In this document: one piece after another, positions 28,581 to 38,401 of the stretch
How the letters are laid out: each line of letters begins with the position of its first letter
Numbering within the stretch: the stretch's first letter is position 1
NCBI GenBank assembly: GCA_016125505.1
Contig: WGLP01000001.1
Location: forward strand, 124,001-188,000
Length of the DNA stretch: 64,000 nucleotides
DNA from: Gammaproteobacteria bacterium
Lineage (GTDB): Bacteria; Pseudomonadota; Gammaproteobacteria; UBA6429; Thiohalophilaceae
Reading direction: 5' to 3'
Made by a program: the position numbers and the translations under genes
Notes under the pieces: generated by a model
Databases searched by the model: none
Seen by the model: the letters and a program-made list of their open reading frames with translations, nothing else
What the model was told of the DNA's origin: nothing

Positions 28581-29419
28581 CGGATACCTGCCTGTATCAT
28601 TCCCAGCAGAAATACCGGCGCTGCCGCCATCAGGCTGTCAATACGATCCAGGATACCGCCATGTCCGGGCAATAACTGGCTGCTGTCCTTCACGCCGACG
28701 CGACGCTTAAACAAACTCTCCGTCAAATCGCCCAGGATCGACACGGCAATCGTGACTAATACCAGCAGGCTGAACAGGATGGTTTTATTGGTGTCCAGCT
28801 GCAGGTATCCGGCGATCAGCAGCGCAGCCAGCAACACGGCAATCGCGGCACCGAGTACGCCCTCCCAGGTCTTTCCCGGACTGACATACGGCGCCAGCTT
28901 GTGTTTACCGAACCGTCTTCCGGCAAAATATGCCGCAATATCAGCAAGCCAGATCAACACTAACAACATGAGAATATAATACGCGCCATGGCTTTCGATT
29001 CTGTGCAGTCCGGTCAGCGCCACAAAGGCGCCGCCGATAATGACGATGCCTGCCAGCAGATTCAGGGTAATTGCAACCGCATCAAAGTGACGAGGCAATT
29101 GTTCCGGGGTTGTGCGAAAACTCGCGACCAGAACGAATGCAATACACCACCACAACAGGTTGGCATACAAAAACCACGTCAGCCATTGCATGGAATGATG
29201 TAGCAACACCATCACCCCCAACATGATCAGCGCCATGAACCCACCGAAAGCAATTCGCGCACTGTTAGCCTGCAGGCCCGCCAGTCGCGCCCATTCCCAT
29301 GCTGCGACAGTCAGAATCAGGCCGAGTTCAATAGCCAAGGCGCGGTGCGAGAAGGCAAGGACACTCCAGATGATCAGTGGTGCGAGAATTAAGGCTGTGA
29401 TGACACGCAGTCTAAGCAT
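28577..29419 (-). CDS. cdsA: Phosphatidate cytidylyltransferase
   Basis: Makes CDP-diacylglycerol, precursor of all phospholipids, in the inner membrane. It has 280 aa with about seven hydrophobic helices. The family signature is visible as [20 protein letters not shown], preceded by [15 protein letters not shown]. The open frame extends 49 codons upstream into uppS; the start [15 protein letters not shown] (ATG 29419) was chosen because similarity begins there and it overlaps the uppS stop by only 8 bases. Confidence 0.95.
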   Translation of the reverse strand: MLRLRVITALILAPLIIWSVLAFSHRALAIELGLILTVAAWEWARLAGLQANSARIAFGGFMALIMLGVMVLLHHSMQWLTWFLYANLLWWCIAFVLVASFRTTPEQLPRHFDAVAITLNLLAGIVIIGGAFVALTGLHRIESHGAYYILMLLVLIWLADIAAYFAGRRFGKHKLAPYVSPGKTWEGVLGAAIAVLLAALLIAGYLQLDTNKTILFSLLVLVTIAVSILGDLTESLFKRRVGVKDSSQLLPGHGGILDRIDSLMAAAPVFLLGMIQAGIR

Positions 29420-30188
29420 GGCCGCGTTGTTCCAGCTCCAGGATCTGCGCGCCGGTTTGGCCGAATCGGCGCTGACGACTGGCGAACGACTGGATCGCCT
29501 TTGCGTATTCTTCGCGACTGAAGTCAGGCCAGAGGATATGGGTAAAATACAATTCGGTATAGGCAAGCTGCCAGATCAGAAAATTACTGATGCGCTGCTC
29601 ACCACCGGTTCGGATAAACAGATCGGGTTCCGGCAATTCGCTCAGGGAGAGGTGTTCGGCAAGACGCGACTCGTCAATGTCTTGCGGGTTTAATGTGCCT
29701 GCCGCAACCTGTTCGGCAAGCTTGCGCGCGGCCTGGGCGATATCCCATTTACCGCCGTAATTCGCGGCAATATTCAGAGTGAGACCCTTGTTATCACGGG
29801 TCTTGTCCATGGAATCCTGAATACGTTGCTGCAGTTTTTTGGGGAAGGCGGAGACATCGCCGATGATGCGCAGACGAACGCCGGTTTCGTGGAGCTTCTT
29901 CACTTCACGTTCCAGCGCACTCAGAAACAAGTCCATCAACAGGCCAACTTCTTTCTTCGGTCGCCGCCAGTTTTCACTGGAAAACGCAAACAGGGTCAGG
30001 GCCTCGATGCCCAGCTCACCGCTCATTTGCACGATACTGCGCACGGTCTCCACGCCGGCCCGGTGTCCGGCAAAACGCGGAAGGTTCCTGTGTTCGGCCC
30101 AGCGCCCGTTGCCATCCATAATAATGGCGACATGACGCGGCAGTTTTTCGCGCGGGATATTAAGATTAAAAGTCTGATTCGCTGACAT
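29412..30188 (-). CDS. uppS: Undecaprenyl diphosphate synthase
   Basis: Cis-prenyltransferase that makes the C55 carrier for peptidoglycan and lipopolysaccharide. It has 258 aa. HVAIIMDGNGRWAEHRNLPR carries the catalytic Asp and the substrate loop. The middle motif FAFSSENWRRPKKEV and the end DLFIRTGGEQRISNFLIWQL are diagnostic. Between frr and cdsA. Confidence 0.97.
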   Translation of the reverse strand: MSANQTFNLNIPREKLPRHVAIIMDGNGRWAEHRNLPRFAGHRAGVETVRSIVQMSGELGIEALTLFAFSSENWRRPKKEVGLLMDLFLSALEREVKKLHETGVRLRIIGDVSAFPKKLQQRIQDSMDKTRDNKGLTLNIAANYGGKWDIAQAARKLAEQVAAGTLNPQDIDESRLAEHLSLSELPEPDLFIRTGGEQRISNFLIWQLAYTELYFTHILWPDFSREEYAKAIQSFASRQRRFGQTGAQILELEQRGHA

Positions 30189-30224
30189 GTCGCCGTCACT
30201 ATTCCGGTTTGGTTGATCCTGCGA

Positions 30225-30782
30225 TCAGATTTCCATGAGGTCTTTTTCCTTGGCCTCGACAAGCTTATCGACTTCAGCGATATACTTGTCCGTAATTTTT
30301 TGCACATCATCCTGCGCGCGGCGTTCTTCGTCTTCCGTGATTTCTTTGTCTTTGAGTAATTCCTTGATGTCACTGAGGACGTCGCGACGGATATTACGAA
30401 TCGCAACACGCGCCCCCTCACCTTCGGCGCGCACGACTTTCGTCATATCCCGCCGCCGTTCTTCCGTCAATGCGGGCAGCGGCACGCGGATAACATCACC
30501 GGCGGTTACCGGGTTCAGGCCCATATTCGAATTCATGATCGCCTTTTCGACGACAGGCACCATTTTCTTTTCCCAGGGCACAACCGTCAGGGAACGTGCA
30601 TCGCCGACATTCACATTGGCAACCTGATTAATAGGTACCTGCGAACCGTAATATTCAACAGTGACATGATCCAGAAGGCTTGTATGCGCGCGGCCTGTCC
30701 GCAGCTTGGTCAATTCAGTACGCAGAGATTCAATACTCTTGGCCATGCGTGTTTCGGCGTCTTTTTTAATGTCGTTCAGCAT
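30225..30782 (-). CDS. frr: Ribosome recycling factor
   Basis: Splits post-termination ribosomes with EF-G. It has the standard length of 185 aa. [20 protein letters not shown], the loop motif [14 protein letters not shown], and [21 protein letters not shown] are typical. It follows pyrH by 12 bases. Confidence 0.98.
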   Translation of the reverse strand: MLNDIKKDAETRMAKSIESLRTELTKLRTGRAHTSLLDHVTVEYYGSQVPINQVANVNVGDARSLTVVPWEKKMVPVVEKAIMNSNMGLNPVTAGDVIRVPLPALTEERRRDMTKVVRAEGEGARVAIRNIRRDVLSDIKELLKDKEITEDEERRAQDDVQKITDKYIAEVDKLVEAKEKDLMEI

Positions 30783-30794
30783 GTATCCTCCCTC

Positions 30795-31517
30795 CTAACT
30801 GACAAGTGTGCCTTCGTCATTACCCTGCACAATCTTCATGAGAGCGCCTTCCTTGTTCATGTCATAGACACGAATGGGCAGCTTGTTATCCCGGCACAGT
30901 ACGATGGCGGTGGTATCCATCACGGCGAGCTTATTATTGATGACTTCGTCATAGCCGAGCTTATCGTACCGCACGGCCTTGGGATCCTTTTTCGGATCAG
31001 CGGAATAGACGCCATCGACCTTGGTCGCTTTCAGCATCAAATCGACATCGATCTCGACGCCACGCAGGCTGGCGGCGGTGTCCGTGGTAAAAAACGGATT
31101 ACCGGTGCCTGCCGCGAGTATGATGACGCGGTTCTTTTCCAGGTGACGAATGGCACGGCGGCGGATGTAATCTTCGCAAACCGACTGGATCGGCAGGGCC
31201 GACATAACCCGAACGATCATGCCCTTCTGCTCCAGTGCATCCTGGATAGCAAGCGAATTGATGACGGTCGCCAGCATGCCCATATAATCGGCATTGGCCC
31301 GGTCCATGCCCGCAGCGGCGAGACTGACACCGCGGAAAATGTTGCCACCGCCAATGACGATGGCAACCTGAACACCGGCATCTATCAGGGCTTTGACTTC
31401 CGCCGCAATGCGTTTGAGCACGGCGGGGTCAATGCCGAAGTTTTGCTCGCCCATCAGGGCCTCGCCGCTGAACTTCAGCAGGATTCGTTTATATTTGAGG
31501 TCGGATCCCGCTGTCAT
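30795..31517 (-). CDS. pyrH: UMP kinase
   Basis: Phosphorylates UMP to UDP; bacterial amino-acid-kinase fold. It has 240 aa. The motifs [44 protein letters not shown] and [12 protein letters not shown] are all present. Three bases after tsf. Confidence 0.98.
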   Translation of the reverse strand: MTAGSDLKYKRILLKFSGEALMGEQNFGIDPAVLKRIAAEVKALIDAGVQVAIVIGGGNIFRGVSLAAAGMDRANADYMGMLATVINSLAIQDALEQKGMIVRVMSALPIQSVCEDYIRRRAIRHLEKNRVIILAAGTGNPFFTTDTAASLRGVEIDVDLMLKATKVDGVYSADPKKDPKAVRYDKLGYDEVINNKLAVMDTTAIVLCRDNKLPIRVYDMNKEGALMKIVQGNDEGTLVS

Positions 31518-31520
31518 AGC

Positions 31521-32399
31521 TTAGTTGCCCTTCGCCTGCGCCATGACTTCTTCGGCGAAATTCTCGACTTTCTTCTCGATACCTTCACCGACTTCATAAC
31601 GCACGAAACTGGCAACCTTGGCATTCGCAGCCTTAAGCAGCTTTTCCACGGTCTGATCCGGATCCTTGACGAAGGGTTGACCCAGCAAGGTAATTTCTTT
31701 CAGAAACTTTTGCACCCGCCCCAGCACCATCTTTTCGATGATCTCGGCCGGTTTGCCGCTGTCCTGGGCTTGCGCGGTATAAATTTCCTTTTCCTTACTA
31801 ATCACATCCTGCGATACACCGGATTCGTCCACACAAATCGGTTTGCTCGCGGCAATATGCATCGCGATATCTTTGCCCAGGTCGTCATTGCCACCTTCCA
31901 GATCGACGACAACACCGATTCGGGCACCGTGCATATAGGATGACACTTTACCCTTAGCGTTAATGATGCTGAAGCGGCGGACATTCATGTTTTCGCCAAT
32001 GCGCGCAATCAGGGCCTTACGGCTTTCTTCCACGCTCATGCCATCAGCCAGCGGCATGGCCAGCAAGGCATCAAGGTCTGCCGGTTTGGCTGCCAGGACC
32101 TTGTCAGCAATCGCGTCGACAAAATTGCGGAAGTTCTCGTCCTTGGCCACAAAGTCAGTTTCACAATTGACTTCGACGATGGCGGCAGTCTTGCCGTCAT
32201 CACTGGCCCGGATGACCACCAGGCCTTCTGCGGCAGCACGCCCGGCCTTTTTGTCAGCCTTGGCCATGCCGGTCTTGCGCATGTGTTCGGCGGCGGCATC
32301 GATGTCGCCCTTCATTTCCACCAGGGCCTTTTTGCATTCCATCATGCCTGCCCCGGTGCGTTCCCGTAGCTCTTTAACAAGCCCTGCAGTAATTTCCAT
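31521..32399 (-). CDS. tsf: Elongation factor Ts
   Basis: Guanine nucleotide exchange factor for EF-Tu. It has 292 aa. The N-terminal UBA-like motif [18 protein letters not shown], then the [10 protein letters not shown] contact motif and the C-terminal coiled coil and dimer region ([20 protein letters not shown]) are present. It is preceded by an apparent attenuator hairpin after rpsB. Confidence 0.98.
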   Translation of the reverse strand: MEITAGLVKELRERTGAGMMECKKALVEMKGDIDAAAEHMRKTGMAKADKKAGRAAAEGLVVIRASDDGKTAAIVEVNCETDFVAKDENFRNFVDAIADKVLAAKPADLDALLAMPLADGMSVEESRKALIARIGENMNVRRFSIINAKGKVSSYMHGARIGVVVDLEGGNDDLGKDIAMHIAASKPICVDESGVSQDVISKEKEIYTAQAQDSGKPAEIIEKMVLGRVQKFLKEITLLGQPFVKDPDQTVEKLLKAANAKVASFVRYEVGEGIEKKVENFAEEVMAQAKGN

Positions 32400-32427
32400 A
32401 ATTCATTCCTCTTAGCTTTGCACGTTT

Positions 32428-32452
32428 GAAAAAGGGGGCATGGGCCCCCTTT
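32428..32452 (-). terminator. Rho-independent terminator or attenuator between rpsB and tsf
   Basis: On the minus strand a perfect 9-bp stem (AAAGGGGGC / GCCCCCTTT) with a CCAT loop is followed by a run of five T. It lies in the 90-base gap after the rpsB stop and before tsf. Partial termination here would lower tsf and downstream expression relative to rpsB, as is known for the E. coli rpsB-tsf operon. Confidence 0.75.
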
Positions 32453-32489
32453 CGAGTCACTCACGTTTACGAATGAGGTTTAGCGATCC

Positions 32490-33404
32490 TTATTCGTCAT
32501 CGCTAGCGGCGGCGTCACTGCTGTCGTCTTGTGACTCAGCGGCTTCTTCCGCTTTAGCAAGATCGGCAGAGGCCTTCTTGCTGGTCTTGGTCTTCACGGT
32601 AGCCTGCTTGGCGACAACTTTTTTCTTGGCAGTCTTCTTCTTACTACCCTTTCTGGCGCCAGCCACTTCACCGCTTTCATCCAACTCGACAAAGTCGTCG
32701 CCTGCAGCACCACCGACAGTGATCGTTGCACGGCCAGCGATAATGGCATCGGCAACACCCTGAGTGTAAAGGCGAATGGCGCGAATCGCGTCGTCATTGC
32801 CCGGGATGATGTAATCAATGCCTTCCGGTGAATTATTGGTATCGACAATGCCGACCACCGGGATACCCAGTTTCTTGGCTTCGGCCACGGCGATTTTTTC
32901 ATGGCCGACGTCGACCACAAACATCACGTCAGGCACGCCCGGCATGTCCTTGATACCGCCAAGGCTACGCTCCAGTTTTTCCATTTCACGGCTGAGGGTC
33001 AGGGCTTCCTTCTTGCTCAGGCGCGCGAAGGTACCGTCCTGGCTCATGGTCTCCAGGTCTTTCAGGCGCTTGATGGATTGCTTCACGGTCTTCCAGTTGG
33101 TCAGCATACCGCCCAGCCAACGGTGATTTACAAACGGCATGCCACAGCGCTGGGCTTCTTCCATGATCACATCCTGGGCGGAACGCTTGGTCCCGACGAA
33201 CAGGATCTGGCCGCGGTTGGCTGCCATGGAACCCACGAAATTCACTGCATCCTGGTACAGCGGCAGGGTCTTCTCGAGGTTGATAATGTGGATTTTGTTG
33301 CGGTCCCCGAAGATAAAGGGGGCCATCTTGGGATTCCAGAAACGGGTCTGGTGGCCGAAATGCACGCCAGCTTCCAGCATCTGGCGCATAGATACGTCAG
33401 TCAT
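32490..33404 (-). CDS. rpsB: 30S ribosomal protein S2 with long charged C-terminal tail
   Basis: The core is normal: [54 protein letters not shown] and the end of the fold around [10 protein letters not shown]. The protein is 304 aa, whereas the usual length is about 240. The last 60 or so residues are low-complexity: first Lys-rich ([16 protein letters not shown]), then Ala/Glu/Asp-rich ending [12 protein letters not shown]. Such tails are known in some lineages but are not part of the S2 fold. First gene of the long rpsB-to-lpxA run. Confidence 0.96.
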   Translation of the reverse strand: MTDVSMRQMLEAGVHFGHQTRFWNPKMAPFIFGDRNKIHIINLEKTLPLYQDAVNFVGSMAANRGQILFVGTKRSAQDVIMEEAQRCGMPFVNHRWLGGMLTNWKTVKQSIKRLKDLETMSQDGTFARLSKKEALTLSREMEKLERSLGGIKDMPGVPDVMFVVDVGHEKIAVAEAKKLGIPVVGIVDTNNSPEGIDYIIPGNDDAIRAIRLYTQGVADAIIAGRATITVGGAAGDDFVELDESGEVAGARKGSKKKTAKKKVVAKQATVKTKTSKKASADLAKAEEAAESQDDSSDAAASDDE

Positions 33405-33559
33405 TATTTGTCTCCTGGGTTAAGCCTCCATGTATCCCATCACCCGACCCCGTGGGCACCCGGGATGACGTGTCGATACATGTGCGGATTTTAGGGTTTA
33501 GCCGTCCTGGTCGATAATCTCCCAGTCGGGCCGTTAGTCATTGCTAAGTTAGCGCGCGC

Positions 33560-33589
33560 TTTATACCATAAACCCCTGGTCGCAAACAA
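33560..33589 (-). promoter_or_regulatory. Putative rpsB promoter with GC-rich discriminator
   Basis: On the minus strand TTGTTT (33589-33584) and TATAAA (33565-33560) are separated by 18 bases. The -10 is followed at once by GCGCGCGC, a GC-rich discriminator typical of stringently controlled ribosomal promoters. It leaves a leader of about 150 bases before rpsB, long enough for S2 autoregulation. Confidence 0.55.
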
Positions 33590-33655
33590 TAAAACCCTCA
33601 AATCTTTAGGAATTTCAGGTCCGCAACCAGGTCTGAATCCCCTGGTGACAGCAGT

Positions 33656-34423
33656 ATGACGGTATCCATCAAAAATCCGGAAGAAATCGAACGAATGCGC
33701 GTGGCCGGCCGCCTGGCCGCCGATGTCCTGGAAATGATTGAACCGCACGTCCAGGCCGGCATCACCACCGGCGAACTGGACCGGATCTGCCACGATTACA
33801 TCGTGGATGTCCAGCAGGCGGTACCCGCTCCGCTCAACTACCACGGTTTCCCCAATTCCATCTGCACCTCGGTGAACCATGTGGTGTGCCACGGGATCCC
33901 CAGCGAAAAGCGCCTGAAGAACGGTGACATCCTCAACATCGATATCACCGTCATCAAGGACGGCTTTCACGGCGACACCAGCAAAATGTTTTTTATCGGT
34001 GAGCCCTCCATCCTCGCCCAACGCCTGGTCAAGATTACCTACGACTGCATGCACCTGGGCATCGAAATGGTCCGCCCCGGCGCCCGCCTCGGCGATATCG
34101 GTCACGCCATTCAACAACATGCCGAGGCGCACGGCTATTCCATCGTGCGCGAATACTGCGGGCACGGCATCGGCCGCGCCTTTCATGAAGAACCGCAGGT
34201 ATTGCACTACGGCACCCCGGGGACCGGCCTGGTGCTCGAACCCGGCATGACCTTTACCATCGAACCCATGGTTAACGTCGGCAAACGGCATGTCAAACTG
34301 ATGAAAGACGGCTGGACGGTCGTCACCAAGGACCGCACCCTCTCCGCACAATGGGAACATACCGTACTGGTCACCCATAACGGTTTCGAGGTCCTGACCC
34401 GCCGCAAAGAGGAAACGTTTTAG
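33656..34423 (+). CDS. map: Type I methionine aminopeptidase
   Basis: Removes N-terminal Met from nascent proteins. It has 255 aa. The five metal ligands are seen in order: DITVIKDGFHGDTSKMF (two Asp), GHGIGRAFHEEP (His), MTFTIEPM (Glu) and WEHTVLV (Glu). NHVVCHGIP carries the catalytic His. Divergent from rpsB, the normal arrangement; its TAG stop is immediately followed by the glnD ATG. Confidence 0.98.
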   Translation: MTVSIKNPEEIERMRVAGRLAADVLEMIEPHVQAGITTGELDRICHDYIVDVQQAVPAPLNYHGFPNSICTSVNHVVCHGIPSEKRLKNGDILNIDITVIKDGFHGDTSKMFFIGEPSILAQRLVKITYDCMHLGIEMVRPGARLGDIGHAIQQHAEAHGYSIVREYCGHGIGRAFHEEPQVLHYGTPGTGLVLEPGMTFTIEPMVNVGKRHVKLMKDGWTVVTKDRTLSAQWEHTVLVTHNGFEVLTRRKEETF

Positions 34424-37078
34424 ATGGCCGCACAGCTGGATGAAGCACTGTTCAATCTGCCTCAATTCGAATCCGCACTAAGCACGCAGCCCAATAAAAA
34501 TATTCCCTTATTTCGTCATGCACTGACCTCCGCTTATGCCGAAATGAGCGAACGCTTTTGGGCGGGACGCAGTGCGACAGAGCTGGTGTATATGCAGGCA
34601 AGTCTCATCGATGAGATCCTGAGTCATGCCTGGCGCCAGTTTTTCTCCGCGACCGACAAAAATATCGCGCTGATGGCCGTGGGGGGTTACGGTCGCGGTG
34701 AATTACACCCGCACTCCGATATCGACATCCTGATTCTATTACGCAAAAGTCCCAAGCCCTATAAAGATGCCATCGTCGCGTTCACCACGTTTCTCTGGGA
34801 CATCGGCCTCGAAGTCGGCCACAGCGTGCGCACCCTCAAGGAATGCGTCAACGAAGCCAAACGCGACATTACCGTCGCCACCAACATGCTGGAATCACGC
34901 CTGTTATTGGGACCGCAGGAATTGGCCGACGAACACAAGACACTGACCGGCCCCAAGAAGATCTGGCCGAGTGACAGATTTTTTGCCGAGAAGGTCCAGG
35001 AACAACACCAGCGGCATCTCAAATTCAATGACACCGCGTATAACCTCGAGCCCAACATCAAGGACGGTCCTGGCGGCTTGCGTGATATCCAGATGATCGG
35101 CTGGGTGGCGAAACGGCACTTTGCCGCAGACACCCTGCACGACCTGGTCAAGCACGATTTTCTTACTGAAGAAGAATACAAGGCACTGCACGAAGGCCAG
35201 GCCTTTCTCTGGCAAATCCGCTATGGCCTGCATCTGCTGGCAAAACGCCGTGAAGATCGCCTCTTGTTCGATCATCAGCGCACGCTGGCCGCCAAGTTCG
35301 GGTACCAGGACGATAGCCGGAGCCGCGGTGTTGAAAAATTCATGAAGCAGTATTACCGCACGATCATGGAACTCAGCCGCCTCAACGAGATGCTGTTGCA
35401 GTTGTTTTCCGAGGAAATCATCGAGAAGCATGCCTCGGCCAAACCGACGCGGATCAATAAACGTTTTCAAATCCGCAAAGGCTATCTGGAGACCGTCTCC
35501 GAAACCACGTTTCGACTCTATCCGTTTGCCCTGCTCGAAGTCTTTTTATTGCTGGCCCAGCATCCGGAGATCAAAGGCGTCAGCGCCAATACCATTCGAC
35601 TGATCCGCGAACACCGCTACCTCATCGATGCCGGGTTTCGTAACGACGTGCGCTGCAGCTCGCTGTTCATGGAGATCCTGCGGCAACCCCGCGGCATCAC
35701 ACAACAGTTACGCCGCATGAACCGTTACGGTATTCTGGCCGCGTATATCCCCCTGTTCGGCAACATCGTCGGCCAGATGCAGCACGATCTGTTTCATGTC
35801 TACACGGTAGACGAACATATCCTGATGGTCATTCGCAATGTGCGGCGTTTTACGGTCCCCAGTTACCGTAACGAGTTCCCGCTGTGTTCCGAGCTGATGC
35901 AGGAGATTCCGAAACAGGAATTACTGCTCCTCGCCGCCCTGTTTCATGATATCGCCAAAGGCCGCGGCGGCGATCACTCCGAACTGGGCGCGACCGATGC
36001 CGCCCAGTTTTGCCGTCAACACGGACTGAGCGAATACGATTCGCATCTCGTCAGCTGGCTGGTGGCGCAACACCTGATTATGTCCACCACCGCCCAGCGC
36101 AAGGACATCAGCGATCCGCAAGTGGTACACGACTTTGCCTGTCTGGTCGGCGATCTCAACCATCTGAATTACATCTATCTGCTGACAGTCGCGGATATCC
36201 GCGGCACCAGTCCCTCGGTATGGAATTCCTGGAAAGATTCCCTGCTGCGTGAATTATATTTCGCTACCCGCAGCGCCCTGCGTCGTGGCCTGGACGCACC
36301 GGTGCGCGCATCCGAAAGCATCACGGAAAACAAGACCAACGCCCGTAACAAGCTCGCCTCGCAAAATATTTCGAACGAGGCACTGGATAGCCTGTGGGAA
36401 CGCTTCGAGGACGAATATTTCCTGCGCTATTCCGCGGACGAGATTGCCTGGCATGCTGAAGGCATACTGAAGACAACCGAGTCGGACCTGCCGTTGATCA
36501 TGATCCGTCATGCCTCGGTGCGTGGTGGCACCGAGATTTTCATTTACAACCGCGCACACGACCGCATGTTTGCACATATAACCGGTACGCTTGAACAACT
36601 GGGCCTCACCATTGCCGATGCACGCATTCTCGTCTCCAAAGACGGATATGCCCTGGACACGTACGTCGCCCTGGATGAATCCGGCAAACCGGTCACCGAT
36701 CATTTCCGGCTCAATGACCTGATAAAACGATTGCATACGCGCCTACATACGCCGGAGATGGAATTGCCCAAACCACAGCAGCAGATCCCCCGGCAGTCAA
36801 AGGCCTTTACCGTCACCACCGACGTCAACTTCTGGATGGACAGAAACAACCAGCGCACCGCCATGCAGGTCACGGCCCGCGACAGACCCGGGCTGTTATC
36901 GCGGATTGCGCGCGCCCTGCTCGAATGCGATGTATTACTGCAAAACGCGAAGGTCGCGACGTTTGGCGAACGCGCCGAAGATATTTTTTACATTACCGAC
37001 AAGGATGGTGCGCCGATTACGGACGAGGCGGCCTACAACAAACTGCGCGAGACCATTCAGCGCAACCTGACCGATTAA
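34424..37078 (+). CDS. glnD: Bifunctional uridylyltransferase/uridylyl-removing enzyme GlnD
   Basis: Primary glutamine sensor; it uridylylates and deuridylylates PII proteins. It has 884 aa. The nucleotidyltransferase motif GGYGRGELHPHSDIDILIL is near residue 88. The HD domain has LFHDIAKGRGGDHSELG around residue 510. Two C-terminal ACT domains follow (EIFIYNRAHDRMFAHITGTL and TAMQVTARDRPGLLSRIARA). It begins directly after map with no spacer and ends convergently with the VOC gene, the two stop codons sharing TTAA. Confidence 0.97.
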   Translation: MAAQLDEALFNLPQFESALSTQPNKNIPLFRHALTSAYAEMSERFWAGRSATELVYMQASLIDEILSHAWRQFFSATDKNIALMAVGGYGRGELHPHSDIDILILLRKSPKPYKDAIVAFTTFLWDIGLEVGHSVRTLKECVNEAKRDITVATNMLESRLLLGPQELADEHKTLTGPKKIWPSDRFFAEKVQEQHQRHLKFNDTAYNLEPNIKDGPGGLRDIQMIGWVAKRHFAADTLHDLVKHDFLTEEEYKALHEGQAFLWQIRYGLHLLAKRREDRLLFDHQRTLAAKFGYQDDSRSRGVEKFMKQYYRTIMELSRLNEMLLQLFSEEIIEKHASAKPTRINKRFQIRKGYLETVSETTFRLYPFALLEVFLLLAQHPEIKGVSANTIRLIREHRYLIDAGFRNDVRCSSLFMEILRQPRGITQQLRRMNRYGILAAYIPLFGNIVGQMQHDLFHVYTVDEHILMVIRNVRRFTVPSYRNEFPLCSELMQEIPKQELLLLAALFHDIAKGRGGDHSELGATDAAQFCRQHGLSEYDSHLVSWLVAQHLIMSTTAQRKDISDPQVVHDFACLVGDLNHLNYIYLLTVADIRGTSPSVWNSWKDSLLRELYFATRSALRRGLDAPVRASESITENKTNARNKLASQNISNEALDSLWERFEDEYFLRYSADEIAWHAEGILKTTESDLPLIMIRHASVRGGTEIFIYNRAHDRMFAHITGTLEQLGLTIADARILVSKDGYALDTYVALDESGKPVTDHFRLNDLIKRLHTRLHTPEMELPKPQQQIPRQSKAFTVTTDVNFWMDRNNQRTAMQVTARDRPGLLSRIARALLECDVLLQNAKVATFGERAEDIFYITDKDGAPITDEAAYNKLRETIQRNLTD

Positions 37079-37458
37079 CCCGGCTGTTCGATCAATTCCA
37101 GGGCGTTCCCGTCCGGATCCCGCACAAACATCGCCGCACGTCCCGATTTACTGACGGTGTAATGCAAACCGTGCGCGTCCAGCCTTTCGCGCAACGCGGA
37201 CAAATTGTTTACCGCAACAGCGATATGCCGGTCACGGCCGCCGTGACTCGGCCGGCCACTCACCGGATCGGGATTGGGCAATTCCAGTAAATGTATTTCC
37301 TGTTCGCCGAGGATGAGCCAGGCACCCGGATAGCCCAGGTCAGGCCGATTGTGCGCGACCTGCAATCCCAACACATCGCGATAAAACGCCAGCGCGCGTT
37401 GCGTGTCTTGCACAATCACGCTCGCATGCAGGATCTTACCGAGTCTAAATTCGCTCAT
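37075..37458 (-). CDS. VOC (glyoxalase/bleomycin-resistance fold) family protein
   Basis: A 127-aa single VOC domain with paired beta-alpha-beta-beta-beta modules: HASVIVQDTQRALAFYRDVLGLQ at the N-terminus and MFVRDPDGNALELIEQPG at the end. Candidate metal ligands are the early His, the Glu of EIHLLEL, His in DRHIAVAV and the terminal Glu. The substrate cannot be told. The upstream open frame was trimmed to the MSEFRLGK start (ATG 37458), which overlaps the transporter gene end by 14 bases, suggesting co-transcription. Confidence 0.85.
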   Translation of the reverse strand: MSEFRLGKILHASVIVQDTQRALAFYRDVLGLQVAHNRPDLGYPGAWLILGEQEIHLLELPNPDPVSGRPSHGGRDRHIAVAVNNLSALRERLDAHGLHYTVSKSGRAAMFVRDPDGNALELIEQPG

Positions 37459-38359
37459 GTGCGTCTCCGGTGACGGCGGGCAAGGCCGTATGCTGGCGCG
37501 CCGAGAAATACGCCGCCAGGATGACCGCCAGGCCACCTATCCATTCACGCGTCGACATACGCTCTTCGGTAAGCAGATAAGTGGATACCGCGGCTGCCAC
37601 GACTTCGAATAACAGGATGGTGGCGGAACGATGCACCGGCATGTGCGTGACACCGTATACGACCAGCCAGGTCATGGCGCCCGTGAGTGTCATGCCCACT
37701 AACAAGGCATAGAGGGTCGCGATGGGTTCATGTACCGTCAGGGGATCGCCGAGCACCAGCAAACTGCCACCGGCGACCAGAATGACGCCCAGCCAGGACG
37801 ACACCGTCTTGGTTTGAATTTTCACGTCGTCCGTCATGTGTATGAACAGGTTCAGCAGCGCGAAGGCCAGCCCGGACGACAATCCCATCCAGTCGGCGCG
37901 TGATTGTGGCCACGGATAACCTACCTCCGGCGACCACAGCATCAACATCGCCCCGGCGAAGGCGATAAACAGGGTCAGGTACGCAACGCGGGTCAGACGT
38001 TCCTTCAACACCAGCCTTGCCAGCAAGGTTGCCCAAATCGGCGATAAATAAAATAACAGGATGACACGCACCACTTCGCCTTCGAGGACGGCAAGGATAA
38101 AGGCGGTATTGCACCAGCCGCTGCTCAACGCGATCAACAGCAAGCGAATGGGCTGACGTGCGAAGTCTCGATAATGCCGCCCAATAATGGGGACGCAGTA
38201 TATGAGCGTGCCACAGTAGACCAGAAACGTGATCCAGACACCGTGCAGGCCAAAATGCTCCAGCCAGCGCAGTGGATACCAGAACACACCCCACAGTGTG
38301 GCGGAGACTAACAGGCTGATAACGGCGAAAACCGAGGTGTGTTGAGTATGCGCTTGCAT
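37445..38359 (-). CDS. EamA/DMT-family permease
   Basis: A 304-aa inner membrane protein with about ten hydrophobic helices arranged as two EamA halves (ISLLVSATLWGVFWYPLRWL; later GLSSGLAFALLNLFIHMTD). Such drug/metabolite exporters move amino acids, nucleobases or drugs; the substrate is unknown. Pairs with the downstream VOC gene. Its ATG lies within 12 bases of a -10-like palindrome that probably serves the divergent dapC. Confidence 0.85.
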   Translation of the reverse strand: MQAHTQHTSVFAVISLLVSATLWGVFWYPLRWLEHFGLHGVWITFLVYCGTLIYCVPIIGRHYRDFARQPIRLLLIALSSGWCNTAFILAVLEGEVVRVILLFYLSPIWATLLARLVLKERLTRVAYLTLFIAFAGAMLMLWSPEVGYPWPQSRADWMGLSSGLAFALLNLFIHMTDDVKIQTKTVSSWLGVILVAGGSLLVLGDPLTVHEPIATLYALLVGMTLTGAMTWLVVYGVTHMPVHRSATILLFEVVAAAVSTYLLTEERMSTREWIGGLAVILAAYFSARQHTALPAVTGDAHERI

Positions 38360-38365
38360 TATAAT
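38360..38365 (+). promoter_or_regulatory. Consensus -10 element for dapC
   Basis: A perfect TATAAT lies 36 bases upstream of the dapC ATG, inside the palindrome GCATTATAATGC. No good -35 sits 16-18 bases upstream, so either an activator is needed or the -35 is poor. Confidence 0.45.
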
Positions 38366-38401
38366 GCCTGCAAAAAGACTAAACCGAAATTCGCACTTAG
38401 T

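Noticed and set aside
32420..32460. The rpsB-tsf hairpin read as a plus-strand terminator
   Set aside because: The stem is symmetrical, but no plus-strand gene ends nearby and the T-run is on the minus strand.
38358..38363. Minus-strand -10 in the GCATTATAATGC palindrome for the DMT permease
   Set aside because: It overlaps the permease ATG, so a transcript from it would lack the start codon.
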